A DNA stretch of 64,000 bases from an uncultured Cellvibrio sp. (GCA_946481095.1 CAMLML010000011.1:1-64000); one strand, 5' to 3'; counted from the first letter of the stretch, positions 35,383-44,014 are shown. A program made the numbers and translations. Notes: generated by a model not told the origin, from the sequence alone.

Positions 35383-35720
35383 AAGTCAATTCTGGCTTTC
35401 GTTGAATGGGCAATTGATTTAATTAGCCAAAAAGCATCAACAATTCCAGGCAAGCATAAATCCATTTGTTCTAAAGAGGGTTTTGGTAAAAATATTTCGT
35501 TTTTTGAAAATGATACAGTGATTGCGAGGTATTTATCTCGCGATTCGTTTGACAGTAAATCGATAGTAATGTGACTTGAAGCACCGTAATTATAGGCTCC
35601 CAACCGGATGACAGATGTGCAATCAAACGGCTCCAACAATTGTAAAAGATTCAACAGCCAGGCATTGCATTCATTATTAATATGGATATCACCATCAATA
35701 CAATCGAGCAAATTAATCAA
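35379..35720 (-). CDS. Hypothetical protein, 113 residues
   Basis: Soluble acidic protein (MINLLDCIDGDIHINNECNA ...) without recognisable domain. Its stop overlaps the convergent split gene by four bases. No clear ribosome-binding site (TTGTTTGCC upstream of the start region is poor), so the confidence is moderate. Confidence 0.45.
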   Translation of the reverse strand: MINLLDCIDGDIHINNECNAWLLNLLQLLEPFDCTSVIRLGAYNYGASSHITIDLLSNESRDKYLAITVSFSKNEIFLPKPSLEQMDLCLPGIVDAFWLIKSIAHSTKARIDF

Positions 35721-35730
35721 TTTGTTTGCC

Positions 35731-35856
35731 TCATACTAAAAATATTCTAATCGTTCTTGGGTAAATCGACTCATGCTGGATGTCAATCGATTGCTTCATC
35801 GCGAATAACGTGCAGCCATAACCGGTTGTATTCTTGCTGCAAAAGAAGTGGATCAT
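35731..35856 (-). CDS. Possible small ORF, 41 residues
   Basis: ATG at 35856, directly after the stop of the membrane protein at 35858: MIHFFCSKNTTGYGCTLFAM followed by a polar tail. The tight spacing favours translation, but there is no clear Shine-Dalgarno and no homology I know. Confidence 0.3.
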   Translation of the reverse strand: MIHFFCSKNTTGYGCTLFAMKQSIDIQHESIYPRTIRIFLV

Positions 35857-35857
35857 C

Positions 35858-36115
35858 TTATTTATGCTTTCGGATAGGTTTATTAAAAAAGAGTAGGGAT
35901 AGTGTCCATCCCCAGAGTGGCAATAACACGACCGGCGAAAAATTGCAGACAAACCCCATAATTAATTCAAGCGTAGTGGCATTTGAAAGATGCAAATGGG
36001 AACTCACAAAATGCACATAGAGCCACGCTAAAAATTGCACTGCAGGAACACACGCAATCAAGATCAGCTTTTCAAATCCTGACCAGTCGTGTTGAGGTCT
36101 TTTAAAAAAAGCCAT
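35858..36115 (-). CDS. Small inner-membrane protein, 85 residues
   Basis: Start taken at MAFFKRPQHDWSGFEKL (36115), eight bases after the upstream gene's stop. Two hydrophobic segments (about 18-36, LILIACVPAVQFLAWLYVHF, and 53-75). No family recognised. Confidence 0.5.
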   Translation of the reverse strand: MAFFKRPQHDWSGFEKLILIACVPAVQFLAWLYVHFVSSHLHLSNATTLELIMGFVCNFSPVVLLPLWGWTLSLLFFNKPIRKHK

Positions 36116-36122
36116 TCGACAT

Positions 36123-36362
36123 TCAAGCTTTATCAGACGAAACAGATGATCGATCATGGCCATCGATGCCCAGGGTAGAATAAAACAACCGGCATAAGGC
36201 TTTGTGACCTTCAACTAATTCCTGTTTTTCAGCCTGATTGAGTGTTACAACAGTAGACAGCATTAAATTGAATCGACGCAGGTAGGCATCAACCTGCATG
36301 TTTTCTGTTTCACTGAGTAAATTACGCAGTGGTGGATTGTGTAGAGTGGCCGGATTATTCAT
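36123..36362 (-). CDS. Hypothetical protein, 79 residues
   Basis: Helical soluble protein (NMQVDAYLRRFNLMLSTVVT, LNQAEKQELVEGHKALC). Weak ribosome-binding site. It appears to form a pair with the membrane protein at 35858. Function unknown. Confidence 0.5.
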   Translation of the reverse strand: MNNPATLHNPPLRNLLSETENMQVDAYLRRFNLMLSTVVTLNQAEKQELVEGHKALCRLFYSTLGIDGHDRSSVSSDKA

Positions 36363-36496
36363 ATCAAAGGGTCTTAACGTGTTTAACGAGAATAGGGAAA
36401 CAGAAAAATAGAAACAAACCGCTATTTCGATTATTTTTGAAATATAAAACTACCGTATTCATAAAGCGTGCGCTCTTATTCAACTATTTACCACCT

Positions 36497-36518
36497 GCCG
36501 TTACCCAAGGGTAACGGC
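36497..36518. terminator. Hairpin downstream of traT
   Basis: GCCGTTACCC-AA-GGGTAACGGC, a perfect 10-bp stem 15 bp beyond the traT stop. The T-rich side (ATTCTTTTC) is on the plus strand. Confidence 0.6.
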
Positions 36519-36533
36519 ATTCTTTTCTCTGTA

Positions 36534-37283
36534 TTAGAAAAACCCACTCATAGCAGCGGAGGTTTTTTCATACATAGGTTGTGCGGCCTCCTCCAACTTC
36601 AAATTCATTTTGTTGGCAGTGGTCACGATACGGGTACGGTATTCTTTTTGATTGGATTGTTCGATTGAGGATTGATACACCGAACCTTCATCCGAGACAT
36701 TGGTTTTAATTGACGTGTCGCGTGTGACTACCACGCCACTTTTGGCGCGCTCTTTAATTTGTACATCCACCACCAGCATGTAGGTCACGTCTTTGACCAG
36801 GGCGCCGGATACCATATCCACACCAGCCCCCAAAATGCCGCCTGCCGCTGCACCTTTCCAGGATTCCTGGCTGGCAGCACCAATCGCCGCACCTGCTAAC
36901 AAGCCGCCGCCCTGAAAACCTCTGCCCAATGCTGTTTCAGCTGCAGAAGGTGATGCTTTTTCCAGATTCAACACATAAGCGGACAAAGTGAATTGCGCTG
37001 TCTCCGGATCATCCACAATTCGATACTGGTTATCGTTCACCGCAAAGCTGTCTTTCAACAGTTTTCGAAATACAACGCGATCAAATTCCTGCACACCACT
37101 TTTTACATCGATGTATATCGTGCGTTTGGCGGGTGCCACCGGGTCAATAAAAATCGCAGTGCTGGTTCGGGTTTGTACATCCAGATTTTTTTTGGTGAGG
37201 GCAACATTGGTTGCGGCACATCCGGACAATCCCAGAATAACGGCAACAGAAAAAATAGAGGCAATCGAATTAAAAAGTTTCAT
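36534..37283 (-). CDS. traT: TraT-family surface exclusion lipoprotein
   Basis: 249 residues (TraT is about 244). Lipobox LSGCAA, then the typical VALTKKNLDVQTRTSTAIFI, FRKLLKDSFAVN, GGGLLAGAAIGAA (glycine-rich helix) and ERAKSGVVVTRDTSIKTN. TraT sits in the outer membrane, blocks mating-pair stabilisation with cells carrying the same element and gives serum resistance in plasmids. Here it is the main conjugation-linked gene left in a remnant without transfer genes. AGGAG precedes the start. Confidence 0.9.
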   Translation of the reverse strand: MKLFNSIASIFSVAVILGLSGCAATNVALTKKNLDVQTRTSTAIFIDPVAPAKRTIYIDVKSGVQEFDRVVFRKLLKDSFAVNDNQYRIVDDPETAQFTLSAYVLNLEKASPSAAETALGRGFQGGGLLAGAAIGAASQESWKGAAAGGILGAGVDMVSGALVKDVTYMLVVDVQIKERAKSGVVVTRDTSIKTNVSDEGSVYQSSIEQSNQKEYRTRIVTTANKMNLKLEEAAQPMYEKTSAAMSGFF

Positions 37284-37322
37284 AAAAACTCCTGTTTTGT
37301 TTAATGGGTTTATGTAATAAAG

Positions 37323-37508
37323 TTAACTGGCACGCTTGATTTGCTTTTCAGCATTGCGCTTCATGCGAATTTCTTCGCGATCAACCACAACATCTTTGGG
37401 TGCCTTTACGCCGACACGAACTTGAGTGCCCTGGACACCCAGGACGGTCACTTCAATGTCATCTCCAATGATGATTGTCTCTCCAATCCTTCTTGTTAAT
37501 ATCAACAT
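37323..37508 (-). CDS. csrA: CsrA/RsmA-family RNA-binding regulator on the element
   Basis: 61 residues, the full family length: [40 protein letters not shown], then VDREEI. All hallmark residues (LTRR.GE, VKAP, V.REEI including the RNA-binding Arg) are present. CsrA binds GGA motifs in hairpin loops and over ribosome-binding sites. Its presence next to many leaders with GGA in the RBS and hairpins suggests an element-borne post-transcriptional regulator. AAGGAGAAATCAG precedes the start. Confidence 0.92.
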   Translation of the reverse strand: MLILTRRIGETIIIGDDIEVTVLGVQGTQVRVGVKAPKDVVVDREEIRMKRNAEKQIKRAS

Positions 37509-37525
37509 CTGATTTCTCCTTTAAT

Positions 37526-37906
37526 TTATTGCACAACGATAAATTGAACAGTTCGATTCAGTGGATCCACTGCAAGATCCCACGAACTTCCGGCCAACAC
37601 TTTTAATGCTTCATTCAATCGGATTGGCCCCAGAGCACGATTAATACCAGGCAATTCCAACTGCAGTAGTCGTGAATCCTGTTCATTACTCACCCATTGA
37701 TAGCCGGAACCTTTCAGCAATTCATTAATGGCCTCGCCGACGGTTTTGATGTTTTGACTAAAATGAATATTGATAACGGATTTAAGCGGCTCGCGTTGTT
37801 CCAAACGCGGTTCGATACTCATCTGGGTGTAGCGATCGGTTTTAACGTTTTCCGCAACACATTGAATCGACAATACTGTCAAACTGAATAGCAACACTGA
37901 TTTCAT
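37526..37906 (-). CDS. PilL N-terminal domain-type protein
   Basis: 126 residues with a signal peptide (1-18, MKSVLLFSLTVLSIQCVAEN). The mature part (RYTQMSIEPRLEQREPLKSV ... INELLKGSGYQW ... GPIRLNEALKVLAGSSWDLA) matches the N-terminal domain of PilL from ICE and type IVB pilus clusters (TIGR03748 as I recall), related to secretin/STN domains. No other pilus genes are nearby. Start at 37906 after AGGAGAATGT. Confidence 0.75.
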   Translation of the reverse strand: MKSVLLFSLTVLSIQCVAENVKTDRYTQMSIEPRLEQREPLKSVINIHFSQNIKTVGEAINELLKGSGYQWVSNEQDSRLLQLELPGINRALGPIRLNEALKVLAGSSWDLAVDPLNRTVQFIVVQ

Positions 37907-37919
37907 ACATTCTCCTGAT

Positions 37920-39776
37920 TTATTGAACCCATTGAAAAAATTTGCAGGTTGGAAAATTCGAACAACCAATAAATTGGCGTCCGGAATTTTTTTTACTGGA
38001 ATTGTTGAACGACATTACGGCGACTTTCCCGACCTGGCATTGAGGGCAGTTGTCGCCATCAGTCACACGAAAAGAAGTGGCTGCATCGGAATCACGAAAT
38101 ACATTCACCTCTGCACTGAGCGCTTCGTATGCAGCAGTAATAATGGATAGATAATCCGATTCACCGCAGGCCACTTTGTCAATGTCCGACTCCATTTTGG
38201 CGGTGTAATCGTATTCCAGAAATGAAAAACGGGATTTCAATGTTTCCACCACTTTTTTACCGATATCAGTTGATTGCAACTTGAGATGTTTTTCACGCTC
38301 GACGTAATTGCGATCAACCAGGTTTTCGATAATTTGGGCATAGGTGCTGGGTCTGCCAATTCCCATTTTCTCCAGTGTTTCAATCAAACTGCTTTCGTTA
38401 AATTGCGCCGGTTTTTCGGTGAATTTAACCAACACATCTGCTTGTAACAGATTGATGACATCACCCGAATAAAGCTCGGGTAATACGGCCACCTCATCAT
38501 CGGTATTTTCAGAATCCGGATCAGGCAATTCCTGGATAAATCGTTTGGCCACATGTCGCCAACCCGCCTGCGTCATTCGTGTGGATTGACTGACAAAAGA
38601 ATCTTTGACTGAGTTTATAAACTCATAACGCACTATCTGATTTTTGCCGTGATTCAATTGAGATTCGAGCGAATATTTCCAGACCAACTGATAGGCATTA
38701 ATGAGTTGTTGGTCATCAACACCCACCATGCGCGGGTTAATTAAATTAATATCCGTAACACGCAAGCATTCATGGCCTTGCTGTGCATTTTTTCCGGCTT
38801 TATATTGATAAGGCTTATCGGGCAGTGGCAATTTATTGCGTAGTGCAAATTCACGCACTGTGTAGGCAAAATCGGCTGACATGTCGTGACTATCGGTACG
38901 ATGATAAGTAATGAGTCCTTGTTCAAATAATCTCTGTGCAACATCCATGGCGACCTTCGCCGACATTTTGTATTGCCTGGACATCAGCTTGAGAAAATCA
39001 CTGGTGATCAGTGGTTTGGGAGGTGCAATATCATTTTCACGTTTGGAGATAGTGGAGAGTTGAACTTTGCTGGTGCGCTCTTTCACCTGGTAAGCCAAAC
39101 CCTTATCCATCATCAAGGTATCTTTCGCCAATTCCGGTTTCCACAACGCCTTGAATTTTGTATTTTTGGCTTCCAGTGTTAACTCAACTCCGTAATGTTC
39201 ACGCGGTGTAAAGTTCAATCGCTCAAGATCGCGTTCAACGACCAAGCGTAACGCAATACTTTGTACACGGCCTGCAGAGTATTTTAATTGTGTTCCAGGC
39301 TTGCGCAGACGTCGTGTCAGTTCAGGTGATATCAAATAACCAACATACCGATCGATAACTCGCCTGAGTTCCTGAGCACTTACCATTTTCCAGTTAATTT
39401 GCCGTTTGTTGCTAATCGCATCATCAATCGCGCGCTTGCTCACCTCGGTGTAAGTAATGCGGGAAATTTTCTGACGATGGTCTTTACCCAGGACATTCAC
39501 CACATGTGCTGCAATGGCTTCGCCCTCGCGATCAGGGTCAGTGGCTACATAGATGGTCGATGCGTTTTTTGCCGCATCTTTAATTTGTTTAACCACATTC
39601 TGTTTGCCATCCAGAATTTCATACTGTGGTTTATGGGTGGGAGGTTCCACACCCATTTTATCCGGCGGTAAATCCCTAAAATGACCAACGGTAGTGAGTA
39701 TCTGGAAGTTAGGATAAAAACCACGAATTTTTTTAGCTTTGTTAGGGCTTTCCACAATCATCAATATTTGACTCAT
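37920..39776 (-). CDS. Type IA DNA topoisomerase of the element
   Basis: 618 residues. Toprim with Glu9 (IVESPNKAKKI) and D80-x-D82-x-E84 (DPDREGEAIA), YSAGRVQSIALRLV, and catalytic Tyr291 in GLITYHRTDS (TopA-type GLITYMRTDS). The C-terminus has a four-Cys zinc ribbon (CPQC ... CSNFPTC). Closer to bacterial TopA than to TopB/topo III in motif wording, although elements of this group usually carry TopB. It would relax or decatenate DNA during element replication. Overlaps in operon with ssb and pilL. Start after AGAGGGATTTGTC. Confidence 0.9.
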   Translation of the reverse strand: MSQILMIVESPNKAKKIRGFYPNFQILTTVGHFRDLPPDKMGVEPPTHKPQYEILDGKQNVVKQIKDAAKNASTIYVATDPDREGEAIAAHVVNVLGKDHRQKISRITYTEVSKRAIDDAISNKRQINWKMVSAQELRRVIDRYVGYLISPELTRRLRKPGTQLKYSAGRVQSIALRLVVERDLERLNFTPREHYGVELTLEAKNTKFKALWKPELAKDTLMMDKGLAYQVKERTSKVQLSTISKRENDIAPPKPLITSDFLKLMSRQYKMSAKVAMDVAQRLFEQGLITYHRTDSHDMSADFAYTVREFALRNKLPLPDKPYQYKAGKNAQQGHECLRVTDINLINPRMVGVDDQQLINAYQLVWKYSLESQLNHGKNQIVRYEFINSVKDSFVSQSTRMTQAGWRHVAKRFIQELPDPDSENTDDEVAVLPELYSGDVINLLQADVLVKFTEKPAQFNESSLIETLEKMGIGRPSTYAQIIENLVDRNYVEREKHLKLQSTDIGKKVVETLKSRFSFLEYDYTAKMESDIDKVACGESDYLSIITAAYEALSAEVNVFRDSDAATSFRVTDGDNCPQCQVGKVAVMSFNNSSKKNSGRQFIGCSNFPTCKFFQWVQ

Positions 39777-39793
39777 GACAAATCCCTCTGGTG

Positions 39794-40216
39794 TTAATTG
39801 GAATCAGAATCAAATTCGTCGGGGTCTTCTTGTTGGCCTCGAACAAACTGAACACCCTGAATACTTTTGGTGAGTACCAGTGCGATATGATTGGCATTGA
39901 TTTCCGTTGCGGTAATCGTTTGACCAGCACGCTCTCCTGATTCGGATACGTAGTCATGTTGTGATATTTCACCCACGACCAGAATACGCATACCGGTTTT
40001 CAGTATTTTGAAATTGTTTTCAGCTCGTTTTCCCCACAGTGTGACCTTGGCCCAAAATCCGCCGCGATCTTCATATTCGCCGGTTTGTTTATTTAATTTG
40101 TCGTAGTTAAATTTGACGTTTACTTCCAGAACAGACCGCACACCGCCTTCGATCGGTTGTTGTTTCAATGTGGGTTCTTGTCCGATGTTACCTTCGCTTG
40201 CAAAAAAATTACGCAT
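39794..40216 (-). CDS. ssb: Single-stranded DNA-binding protein of the element
   Basis: 140 residues with an OB-fold: MRNFFASEGNIGQEPTLKQQ, FWAKVTLWGKRAEN, KTGMRILVVGEISQHDYV, and an acidic tail ending DEFDSDSN. The tail lacks the DDDIPF-type tip that chromosomal SSB uses to recruit partners, as is usual in ICE-encoded versions. Works with the topoisomerase and STY-family proteins in element replication. AGGACAAGTGT precedes the start. Confidence 0.88.
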   Translation of the reverse strand: MRNFFASEGNIGQEPTLKQQPIEGGVRSVLEVNVKFNYDKLNKQTGEYEDRGGFWAKVTLWGKRAENNFKILKTGMRILVVGEISQHDYVSESGERAGQTITATEINANHIALVLTKSIQGVQFVRGQQEDPDEFDSDSN

Positions 40217-40325
40217 ACACTTGTCCTCAATTTAAAAAAAGTAATTGCGGGTCCAGTGTGCTAAAAATGCGGGATGAATTCCGCAAACAATCTGATATTG
40301 CTTTGTGCAGAATAATGAGGAATAA

Positions 40326-40350
40326 AAAAGCCCTCCGCGAAGAGGGCTAA
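40326..40350 (-). terminator. Intrinsic terminator upstream of ssb
   Basis: On the minus strand AGCCCTCTTCGCGGAGGGCT followed by TTTTTATTCC; stem CCCTC/GAGGG. It ends transcripts from the 40459 gene and separates the ssb-topoisomerase group. Confidence 0.75.
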
Positions 40351-40458
40351 GACGTATAGTGATGTTGCATGACATTGTGGCTTGCAACGGTGTCAGATTA
40401 ACGGCGAGTGCTGCGTAAATCAGTAAACAATGCGGAATTGCCTGTGCAGATTACGGCG

Positions 40459-41031
40459 TTAAAAATCGTCTTTGACGCGCAATCGTTTTTTGATGGTGTC
40501 GAACATATCCAGGTCGTGGTAATGGATGATCCAGGAACCGGCATAGTCGTTATTTTTTTTCGGGACTATTTCAATATCCAGGCCCGTTTGACCTGAAAAA
40601 ATATCGGCTTGCCTGGCCAGATCTTTTACCAATTTTGTATTGGTCGATTTTGATAATTTTTTACGAAAATTATGAACGGAAATTTTGCGCGATATCGCTG
40701 TTCTGACGGCATCTTCCTGTTTGGACTCGGGCAGTGATGCCAAAGCTCTCGCCAGGCTAAAGGTGACTTTGTTTTGACTGATCAGGTATCGCACTTCGGG
40801 GCACAGCTTATTAATCAGTCGAACCAGGTGGCGAATATGATAGTCCTTCCAACCAATTGCCTCCTGAATGGTTGAGGTCGATACCTGTTCATCCACAATC
40901 AACCGTTCCAATAGTTCAAGTTGATCGCCCAATGAAAGGGATGCAGAAAGTTTGATCAGGAGTTTTTCTGCTTGTTTATTCATGGCAGTAAAATTAGGGA
41001 ATTCATTTTTGAAGACTTTCTTTTTCGACAT
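40459..41031 (-). CDS. ParB/KorB-like DNA-binding protein fragment family
   Basis: 190 residues from MSKKKVFKNE (the alternative start is 41052). Central region TIQEAIGWKDYHIRHLVRLI followed by VTFSLARALASLPESKQEDA and the motif VHNFRKKLSK match the helix-turn-helix part of ParB/KorB proteins. The N-terminal CTPase motifs (GxRR) are absent. May be a regulator or accessory partition factor. Overlaps the previous gene by 28 bases. Confidence 0.55.
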   Translation of the reverse strand: MSKKKVFKNEFPNFTAMNKQAEKLLIKLSASLSLGDQLELLERLIVDEQVSTSTIQEAIGWKDYHIRHLVRLINKLCPEVRYLISQNKVTFSLARALASLPESKQEDAVRTAISRKISVHNFRKKLSKSTNTKLVKDLARQADIFSGQTGLDIEIVPKKNNDYAGSWIIHYHDLDMFDTIKKRLRVKDDF

Positions 41032-41731
41032 TGTCAGATGTCTTTTCAACATCGATCAACTCATACGTAACACAAATCTCTTTATCTTCGTAAAATTGTG
41101 GAAAAGGTGGAGCAGGTCCATCCTTTCTTTTTTTTATAAACCTTTTCTCTACACAGTGATAATTTTTGATTTGACTGCTCTCTTTGTCGTCTTCAGATTT
41201 ATTTGAACCAATCGCTTGATGCATTTTGCCATTGTCATCGTTTTCTGCTGTTTCGGATTTAAGTGTCAATGATTGATAACTTGCTCTGTTTTTTTGTTTG
41301 ACATTAAATTCCTGAGAAAATTTAGGGATAATGGTGTCTACATAATGCTGGACACATTTATCCGACCGGTCTTTTGCATAATGCGTCATCGCGTCTTCAC
41401 TGATTGCATAGCGGAGAACATGATCGATGGCCTGGAATTTAATCGTCACTGGACAATCAAAATCCGCAGTTTCGAAATGTCCTGAAACGGCTTCACCCTC
41501 AAATGTGCCAGCCACAAAGAACGCCCACCCCACCGAAGTATCCATCGATTCCGCCAATTGACCAGTTAACTCAAATTCAACCTGAGATTCATAACCTTCT
41601 ATAACCTGTGGCAGTATTGGTTCTTTTACAGCTACATAGAGACAAAGAATCAACGCAATCAAGGTTGCCGAGAGAATAATCGTTTTCTCAAAATATTTTA
41701 TAAACCACTTATTTTCTATTGCATTTTTCAT
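41003..41731 (-). CDS. Membrane-anchored protein of unknown function
   Basis: 242 residues, start MKNAIENKWFIKYFEK after GTGGAACCAACAAA. One N-terminal membrane helix (about 17-36, TIILSATLIALILCLYVAV) with a hydrophilic, probably periplasmic C-terminal part. The helix pair VRYAISEDAMTHYAKDR-type text and two Cys (about 97 and 138) suggest a folded domain, but I recognise no family. Confidence 0.6.
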   Translation of the reverse strand: MKNAIENKWFIKYFEKTIILSATLIALILCLYVAVKEPILPQVIEGYESQVEFELTGQLAESMDTSVGWAFFVAGTFEGEAVSGHFETADFDCPVTIKFQAIDHVLRYAISEDAMTHYAKDRSDKCVQHYVDTIIPKFSQEFNVKQKNRASYQSLTLKSETAENDDNGKMHQAIGSNKSEDDKESSQIKNYHCVEKRFIKKRKDGPAPPFPQFYEDKEICVTYELIDVEKTSDNVEKESLQK

Positions 41732-41757
41732 TTTGTTGGTTCCACTGCTTTTATGTC

Positions 41758-42018
41758 TTAATAAATAAAATATTTGTTGGTCACATAAATGACACTGCAA
41801 AGAATCCCGGAAAATCCTGCTATGGAATAAAGCAATTTGTCCATTTGTAACAGGAAAGCAACTCCACCCAATGTGATAAACGCCATGAGCATAATTTGTG
41901 AATAAATAGGAATTTCCTTGGGAAAAGAAAATCCCATCAACAGCACGAAAGAGATTAAAGAGGTAATCAATATAAAAAGTAACGGTGCTAGAATGGTTTC
42001 ATATTTAGAAAAATTCAT
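41758..42018 (-). CDS. Small membrane protein with three helices
   Basis: 86 residues, three hydrophobic segments (about 9-29, 38-57, 63-84). ATG overlaps the stop of the upstream small gene (ATGA), which shows translational coupling. Function unknown. Confidence 0.6.
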   Translation of the reverse strand: MNFSKYETILAPLLFILITSLISFVLLMGFSFPKEIPIYSQIMLMAFITLGGVAFLLQMDKLLYSIAGFSGILCSVIYVTNKYFIY

Positions 42019-42182
42019 TCGCTTGGCTTCAATTCAATTTTGATCATAATGTCTGAGCCTTTGCGATCTTCTGAATTTAACATCGCCATTTTCTCCCCTT
42101 TAGCGACACCGCAATAACCATATTCAGCATTCAGTCGTTTTGTAGCGTAATCAATAATATCGTTTAGCACTTTGTTATCCAT
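42015..42182 (-). CDS. Small soluble protein, 55 residues
   Basis: MDNKVLNDIIDYATKRLNAE, then YGYCGVAKGEKMAMLNSEDR and a basic tail ending IKIELKPSE. AGAGGAACC lies upstream; the start overlaps the end of the ORF at 42175 and the stop overlaps the next ATG, so it sits in a tightly coupled chain. Unknown family. Confidence 0.65.
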   Translation of the reverse strand: MDNKVLNDIIDYATKRLNAEYGYCGVAKGEKMAMLNSEDRKGSDIMIKIELKPSE

Positions 42183-42327
42183 CTTTTTGGTTCCTCTGAT
42201 TCATTGGTGTGAATATTAAATTAGGTTCAGAAGATCTTACGGCGACATGAGGTTGTCCGAAGAGAATGTCAGAGGTTGCTAAAAGACCTTCTGGTTTCCA
42301 TCTTAGTTGTTTGATCTTATTTTTCAT
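42175..42327 (-). CDS. Small basic protein, 50 residues
   Basis: MKNKIKQLRWKPEGLLATSD, then ILFGQPHVAVRSSEPNLIF. Its stop lies inside the next gene's start (GATGGATAA), the sign of coupling. Upstream is the palindrome at 42331, not a strong Shine-Dalgarno. Unknown family. Confidence 0.55.
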   Translation of the reverse strand: MKNKIKQLRWKPEGLLATSDILFGQPHVAVRSSEPNLIFTPMNQRNQKDG

Positions 42328-42330
42328 CAA

Positions 42331-42360
42331 ACAATCCGTGTCCCGTGACACAGATTGTTA
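42331..42360. promoter_or_regulatory. Palindrome with GTGTC-N-GACAC core, copy 1
   Basis: AACAATCCGTGTC-CCGT-GACACAGATTGTT: 13-bp arms with one G-T wobble, immediately upstream of the small-gene chain. The core GTGTCCCGWGACAC recurs at 45801-45816 upstream of the TIGR03761-like gene. Likely an operator or a structured RNA element. Confidence 0.5.
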
Positions 42361-42476
42361 AACGACGATTAGACTCTCACGCTTCATAACAACTACTTCC
42401 GCATCATGTGCATACAACCAGGGATTAATACCCAGTCTGGCGGATACCCTGTTTGAATTCTTCTGCAGGTTTGCGT

Positions 42477-42884
42477 TTACCCATTTTTAATTTGACCAAA
42501 AGTTGCAATATAAGCCTCGGAGTACGGCTGCATCCATCTGGCTGCTTCACGCTCGTTTATCGGGCTTGCTTTCTCAATTAACACCCGCTTGTTTCTTACT
42601 TCGATTGTGACTTTCAGCAAAATGAAATTACCCTCAGAGCTGCGACAAAGCTGTTCCCTAAAAGCTATTCCATCAACCCCTTCAGGTAATATTTTGCTGT
42701 GTATCAGTTTTAAATTAGTTCCTGTCCATCGCTGACCGTCAATAATCTTATCCAATGTCTTGTATCCCTCTTTTTCCAGTTCTTTGATAGTTGCGCTGTA
42801 TTTATTTGTGGTAAATTTTACCAACATGAAAAATGCTGCAACAGAAAACAAAAACACAAAGGTAACAATAATCTGGTTGCTCAT
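42477..42884 (-). CDS. Membrane-anchored small protein
   Basis: 135 residues; one N-terminal helix (about 5-24, IIVTFVFLFSVAAFFMLV) and a soluble domain with a mixed alpha/beta pattern. ATG overlaps the stop of the HTH gene by four bases. Unknown family. Confidence 0.6.
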   Translation of the reverse strand: MSNQIIVTFVFLFSVAAFFMLVKFTTNKYSATIKELEKEGYKTLDKIIDGQRWTGTNLKLIHSKILPEGVDGIAFREQLCRSSEGNFILLKVTIEVRNKRVLIEKASPINEREAARWMQPYSEAYIATFGQIKNG

Positions 42885-43357
42885 CTTCCAATATCCTCAG
42901 CTTGTTTGATTGGAATAATTTCCGTATTGAGAATTTCGATTTCTTTCCACTCTGCAAAATCCCATGGATTAAAGCCCAACATACTGGAAACAACATTGAC
43001 CACTTTGTCTGTTGGGGTATGAATGCCTTTCAAGGTGTTGTTGAGATAATTTCGGTGTACTCCAGCTTTGTCACAAATATCGGTAATGTCGATATCCAAT
43101 AACTGACTGATTAACGAGACGGTGTAGCGAATTGGTACTGAGTAGCTGGCGTGACATTTCACGATATTGACAATAGCATCCAAGTGCCTTGCACTTAAAA
43201 TTGGCTTATCCCATAATCCTTGCTGTTTGAGCACATCTGATATTTTTGTAATTTGAATAGCTTCTACTGCATCGTATTCCTGATCCAGTACTTGATAAAA
43301 GACTTTTAGGCTTTTCATATGATATTCATTGACGCTGATAATAGATTGGATTGTCAT
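42881..43357 (-). CDS. Putative HTH DNA-binding protein
   Basis: About 158 residues from MTIQSIISVNEY; other ATGs at 43399 and 43318 are possible, and none has a clear ribosome-binding site. The C-terminal part DITDICDKAGVHRNYLNNTL and KVVNVVSSMLGFNPWDFAEW resembles a lambda-repressor/XRE helix-turn-helix. Possibly a local regulator of the small-gene chain. Bases 43358-43559 hold nothing else I recognise. Confidence 0.5.
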   Translation of the reverse strand: MTIQSIISVNEYHMKSLKVFYQVLDQEYDAVEAIQITKISDVLKQQGLWDKPILSARHLDAIVNIVKCHASYSVPIRYTVSLISQLLDIDITDICDKAGVHRNYLNNTLKGIHTPTDKVVNVVSSMLGFNPWDFAEWKEIEILNTEIIPIKQAEDIGR

Positions 43358-43559
43358 ATCGTAATTGATGACAATCGAGATATTGAAGTAATACAACATT
43401 TACCAACAAGAGATGAGTAATCCATAATCCTCACGCTGGACGTTGCTGAAAAACTTGCCGCAAGACTTCTGACAACAATAAAATTCATTAAAGGGATGGA
43501 CGAAGTCATAGAGACAACGTCAGAATAAAATTTGAAAACATTTCAATGCCTGACATAAT

Positions 43560-43751
43560 TCAATCTCCGGATTTGGCTTGTTCCAGTATTTTTGTTGCTA
43601 TATAAGACTCTAAAATCTTTATGTTGTTTGTTGAGGTGGTTAATTCGCCGTAGTTACTTTCCTTTAAAAATAATTCGTATTTTTTCTTCTCGGCACGTAA
43701 TTCTTTGATTGCATAAACTGTTGCATCGTCGATTTCAATCACCTTTTTCAT
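43560..43751 (-). CDS. Small coiled-coil-like protein, 63 residues
   Basis: Helical, highly charged (ATVYAIKELRAEKKKYELFL). Its start lies inside the end of the zinc-ribbon gene. No family recognised. Confidence 0.55.
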   Translation of the reverse strand: MKKVIEIDDATVYAIKELRAEKKKYELFLKESNYGELTTSTNNIKILESYIATKILEQAKSGD

Positions 43752-43938
43752 AATACTGACCTGACAGGATTAAACCTTCAAAATACGATTCTTCTGCAGC
43801 TGCAGTCATTCGCTGCCCACATGCACCACATTCATCCCAGGGTTCATTTGAATTCACGCTAATCTGATTGCAACCACGTGGGCAAAACACTGTCACTTTG
43901 CTGATCCTTTTAAATTTATCTTTGTGTATCACAGACAT
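43735..43938 (-). CDS. Small zinc-ribbon protein, 67 residues
   Basis: CPRGCNQ and CGACGQR give a C-x3-C ... C-x2-C metal site. GAGATGAATA precedes the ATG. Similar short zinc-ribbon ORFs are frequent in conjugative elements; function unknown. Confidence 0.6.
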   Translation of the reverse strand: MSVIHKDKFKRISKVTVFCPRGCNQISVNSNEPWDECGACGQRMTAAAEESYFEGLILSGQYYEKGD

Positions 43939-44014
43939 TATTCATCTCGGCTACAGAACTATTTATGAAAAAAGCTAAAATTATTTCTAACAACTATTTC
44001 GCAAATGACTGTAC

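Noticed and set aside
37920..39776. Calling the element topoisomerase TopB (topo III)
   Set aside because: The motif GLITYHRTDS and the C-terminal four-Cys zinc ribbon are closer to TopA-type enzymes; named generically instead.
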